Assembly (NCBI GenBank): GCA_023443705.1
Contig: JAEZTD010000011.1
Coordinates: 1-6,707 of the forward strand
Reading direction: 5' to 3'
DNA: 6,707 bases
From: Bacillota bacterium
GTDB lineage: Bacteria > Bacillota > Clostridia > Christensenellales > Aristaeellaceae
Position 1 is the stretch's first letter, and each line of letters opens with the position of its first letter. Position numbers and translations under genes: made by a program. The notes beneath the pieces are model-generated. The model ran no database searches. It was not told the DNA's origin and saw only the letters and a list, made by a program, of their open reading frames with translations. Positions 5,190-6,707 of the stretch are shown one piece after another.

Positions 5190-5205
5190 CAAAACCGGGT
5201 ATGAT
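5177..5205 (+). promoter_or_regulatory. Promoter of the LacI-family gene
   Basis: TTGCAA (5177-5182), a 17-base spacer and TATGAT (5200-5205), placing the start near 5212. The two divergent -35 elements sit one base apart on opposite strands, around the small palindrome TTGC-AAAAA-GCAA (5177-5189), so polymerases at the two promoters should compete. Confidence 0.75.
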
Positions 5206-5208
5206 GAG

Positions 5209-5222
5209 CGTAAACGGTTCCG
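5209..5222. promoter_or_regulatory. Candidate LacI-family operator at the lacI transcription start
   Basis: CGTAAACGGTTCCG is an imperfect palindrome centred on CG (5215-5216), matching at 5 of 7 pairs. A central CpG flanked by A/T-rich half-sites is the hallmark of LacI-family operators, where the hinge-helix leucine wedges open the CpG. It overlaps the predicted lacI start, which suits autorepression, and lies around -55 to -68 from the HAD start. Confidence 0.45.
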
Positions 5223-5243
5223 TATTCCGGGGAGGGGCGCGCA

Positions 5244-6254
5244 ATGAAGGTCTATACCATCCGGGACATCGCAAGGCGTGCGGGGGTGGGCATTTCCACC
5301 GTTTCGCGCGCGCTCAACAACCGCCCGGACGTCGGGGAAGAGACCCGTCAGAGGGTGATGCGCATTGTCGAGGAACTGGGCTACGCGCCCAACGCCAACG
5401 CCAAAAATCTCAAACAGCGGGCGAGCGGACTGTCGGCGATCATCGTGCGCGGAAGGCGAAACGGCTTTTTGACCGGCATCGCCGAGCAGATGACCGATTT
5501 CGGCATGGAGATGGGGCATCAGTTCCTGATTGAGTTCATCGACGAGGGCGGCATGGAACTCGAGGCCGCCTACCGCCTGGTGGCGGAGAAAAAGCTGGAA
5601 GGCATTTTTTTCCTGGGCAGCAACGTGGACGGGCGAAGGGACGAGGTTGGGCAGTTGGGCATCCCCTTGGTTTTCGTGACGGTGGACGCATCCGGCGTCG
5701 CTTCTCCCGGCGTTTCCAGCGTCAGCGTGGACAACCGCGCCTGCGGCCGGGAAGCGATGGCGCACCTGATCGCAAAAGGGCACCGAAAAATCGCGGTGAT
5801 GGGCGGCAATCGTGGCGCTGGCGATGGCATCGGCCTGCGCTTTCAGGGCGCGATGGACGCACTTCAGGCGAGCAACGTGGATTTTGATGAAGGGCTGTAC
5901 TCCTCCAGCTCCTTCAGCATGGAGGGCGCTTACCGGGCGGCACTGGAGATGATTGGGCGCAGGCGGGATTTTACCGCGCTTTTCACGATGAGCGACGTGA
6001 TGGCCATCGGTGCGATGCGGGCGCTTCGGGAGTCGGGCCTCGGCGTCCCGGCGGACGTCAGCGTAATCGGGTTTGACGGCATCGAGCTCGCCCGCTTTAC
6101 CCAGCCGCCGCTGACCACCATCGAGCAGCCGGCGACCGAGATCGCGAAGGCTGGTGTGGAACTGATGCTCCAGCTGCTGGAAGACCCTGAGGACTGTGCG
6201 TATAGGATTGTGGAGGGGCGGCTGATCGAAGGCGGCTCCGTGCGCGCGGTCTGA
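5244..6254 (+). CDS. LacI-family transcriptional repressor
   Basis: A 336-residue regulator of normal LacI/PurR length. The N-terminal DNA-binding helix-turn-helix is TIRDIARRAGVGISTVSRAL (5-24). The hinge helix follows at about 50-58, with leucine L56 at the position that intercalates at the operator centre. The C-terminal two-lobed sugar-binding domain (about 60-336) shows SVDNRACGREAMAHL (161-175), GHRKIAVMGG (179-188), FTMSDVMAIGAMRAL (247-261) and VIGFDGIELARFTQPPLTTI (274-293), all standard family blocks. The effector, probably a sugar or sugar phosphate, cannot be read from sequence. The ATG at 5244 has GGAGG (5231-5235) 8 bases upstream. The gene is divergent from the HAD phosphatase, so control of that gene together with itself is the likeliest role. 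No sugar transporter or glycosidase is present in the window. Confidence 0.94.
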   Translation: MKVYTIRDIARRAGVGISTVSRALNNRPDVGEETRQRVMRIVEELGYAPNANAKNLKQRASGLSAIIVRGRRNGFLTGIAEQMTDFGMEMGHQFLIEFIDEGGMELEAAYRLVAEKKLEGIFFLGSNVDGRRDEVGQLGIPLVFVTVDASGVASPGVSSVSVDNRACGREAMAHLIAKGHRKIAVMGGNRGAGDGIGLRFQGAMDALQASNVDFDEGLYSSSSFSMEGAYRAALEMIGRRRDFTALFTMSDVMAIGAMRALRESGLGVPADVSVIGFDGIELARFTQPPLTTIEQPATEIAKAGVELMLQLLEDPEDCAYRIVEGRLIEGGSVRAV

Positions 6255-6256
6255 CA

Positions 6257-6280
6257 GCGGGGGCATCGAACCATCCCCGC
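6257..6280 (+). repeat. Short GC hairpin just after lacI
   Basis: GCGGGG (6257-6262) pairs with CCCCGC (6275-6280) around a loop of about 12 bases, three bases after the stop codon. There is no U-tract, so termination here would be weak and read-through into the small membrane protein gene is plausible. Confidence 0.4.
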
Positions 6281-6317
6281 CGCGCCGGCATAGCATGGTG
6301 CATGGGGGTGGATGTCC

Positions 6318-6485
6318 ATGGCGAAGTGTTCGGGGCGCGGAAGGAACCCGTGCATGCGGCTGGTGGCCGCGCTGATGATTGTCGTCGGGCTTGCGATCGT
6401 GCTGTTCTGTGTGCCCTACTGGTTCTGGGCGGCCATCCTGGGCCTAGCGATGGCCATTTTGGGCATCATCCTTTGGAACGCGTAA
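6318..6485 (+). CDS. Small membrane protein of unknown function
   Basis: A 55-residue protein: a short basic, cysteine-containing head (MAKCSGRGRNPCMRLV) followed by an almost wholly hydrophobic stretch. It reads as two membrane spans, about residues 15-31 (VAALMIVVGLAIVLFCV) and 36-52 (AAILGLAMAILGIILW), joined by a short PYWF turn, so a helical hairpin in the membrane is likely. The start is uncertain: the ATG at 6318 has GGTGG (6307-6311) 6 bases upstream, the ATG at 6312 is also possible, and the ATG at 6354 (43 residues) has AAGGA (6341-6345) 8 bases upstream. It lies 63 bases after lacI on the same strand, and a strong hairpin follows 23 bases after its stop. No known family is recognised; the clear hydrophobic pattern and positive-inside head argue that it is real. 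Confidence 0.6.
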   Translation: MAKCSGRGRNPCMRLVAALMIVVGLAIVLFCVPYWFWAAILGLAMAILGIILWNA

Positions 6486-6508
6486 CACAGATCAGAAGGA
6501 AACACAAA

Positions 6509-6538
6509 GGAAGCCCGCGGCAAAAGCCGCGGGCTTCC
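6509..6538. terminator. Hairpin terminator between converging small ORF and rpmB
   Basis: A 13-bp perfect GC-rich stem, GGAAGCCCGCGGC (6509-6521) with GCCGCGGGCTTCC (6526-6538), and an AAAA loop. On the leftward transcript the stem is followed by UUUGUGUUUCC, so it best serves rpmB. In the rightward direction only CUUCCCG follows, but the stem is strong enough to block read-through. Confidence 0.85.
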
Positions 6539-6573
6539 CGCAATCGAAAGATACGTTGCGGTTCAATTGCTTT

Positions 6574-6707
6574 TTAGATTGCGCGCTCCACCTTGCCGCT
6601 GCGCAGGCAACGGGTGCAAACGCTCATCCGCTTGGGCGCGCCGCCGACGACCACCCGCACGCGCTGCGTGTTGGGAGCCCAAGTCCTGCGCGTCTTCTTG
6701 TTGGAAT
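6574..6707 (-). CDS. rpmB: 50S ribosomal protein L28 (C-terminal part; start off the window)
   Basis: The last 43 residues of L28, a component of the large ribosomal subunit. The visible frame reads SNKKTRRTWAPNTQRVRVVV, then GGAPKRMSVCTRCLRSGKVERAI, matching the family's SNRKTKRRW-x-PN and VCTRCLRSGK blocks. The CTRC pair is the second half of the zinc-binding motif, so this is likely a zinc-containing (C+) L28; the first cysteine pair would be in the missing N-terminal part. L28 is about 60-65 residues in Bacillota, so roughly 20 residues are missing. The stop TAA is followed within 40 bases by a strong terminator, which suggests a single-gene transcript. Confidence 0.96.
   Translation of the reverse strand, partial: SNKKTRRTWAPNTQRVRVVVGGAPKRMSVCTRCLRSGKVERAI

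Noticed and set aside
5139..6296. Leftward extension of the HAD reading frame to a 586-residue protein
   Set aside because: The extension is exactly antisense to the LacI-family gene, has His/Ala/Arg-rich composition without domains, and a perfect ribosome binding site and promoter precede the internal ATG at 5138.
6302..6577. 91-residue rightward open frame downstream of lacI
   Set aside because: It is out of frame with the hydrophobic small protein, runs through the terminator hairpin and ends in the rpmB stop region; composition is Arg/His-rich.
1..6707. CRISPR array, insertion sequence, integrase or phage genes
   Set aside because: No regularly spaced direct repeats, transposase or integrase motifs, or attachment-site duplication next to the tRNA genes were seen.

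Overview
This looks like a chromosomal window from a GC-rich Gram-positive bacterium, most likely a member of the Clostridia (Bacillota). The grounds are strong AGGAGG-type ribosome binding sites about 8 bases before each start, secreted WG-repeat and PstS-like proteins, CCA-encoding tRNA genes in a tight cluster, a LacI-family regulator, and the CxxC form of ribosomal protein L28. A Christensenellales-like lineage is a guess. No phage, insertion sequence, CRISPR array or transposase is visible.

Layout. On the left, a truncated cheW runs leftward (1-398). An AT-rich divergent region (399-744) separates it from a probable structured non-coding RNA read rightward (about 740-981), which ends in a clean intrinsic terminator. 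That terminator is symmetrical and also closes a leftward tRNA operon (Val-Asp-Phe-Gly-Cys, 985-1437) that starts at a near-consensus promoter (1476-1504). A 16-bp perfect inverted repeat sits inside this operon, between tRNA-Gly and tRNA-Cys. A 470-base stretch without a convincing gene follows (1505-1974); it holds only hairpins and short repeats.

Centre. A leftward two-gene operon encodes a secreted WG-repeat protein (2874-4244) and a PstS-like substrate-binding protein (1975-2859), 14 bases apart. Neither has a transporter next to it. Upstream lies a gene-free region (4245-4535) with a leftward intrinsic terminator, an operator-like inverted repeat and a 16-bp near-perfect inverted repeat.

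Right. A leftward HAD-family phosphatase (4536-5138) and a rightward LacI-family repressor (5244-6254) diverge from a 105-base region with overlapping sigma-A promoters and an imperfect CG-centred palindrome at the lacI transcription start. This is the usual arrangement for an autoregulated repressor that also controls its neighbour. After lacI comes a tiny membrane protein (6318-6485), then a strong hairpin terminator shared with the converging, truncated rpmB (L28) gene at the right edge.

The most interesting item is the probable structured RNA at 740-981: several nested helices, wobble pairs that fit only the rightward strand, and a thrice-repeated GAAACGGNG motif. Its family could not be settled from sequence alone.
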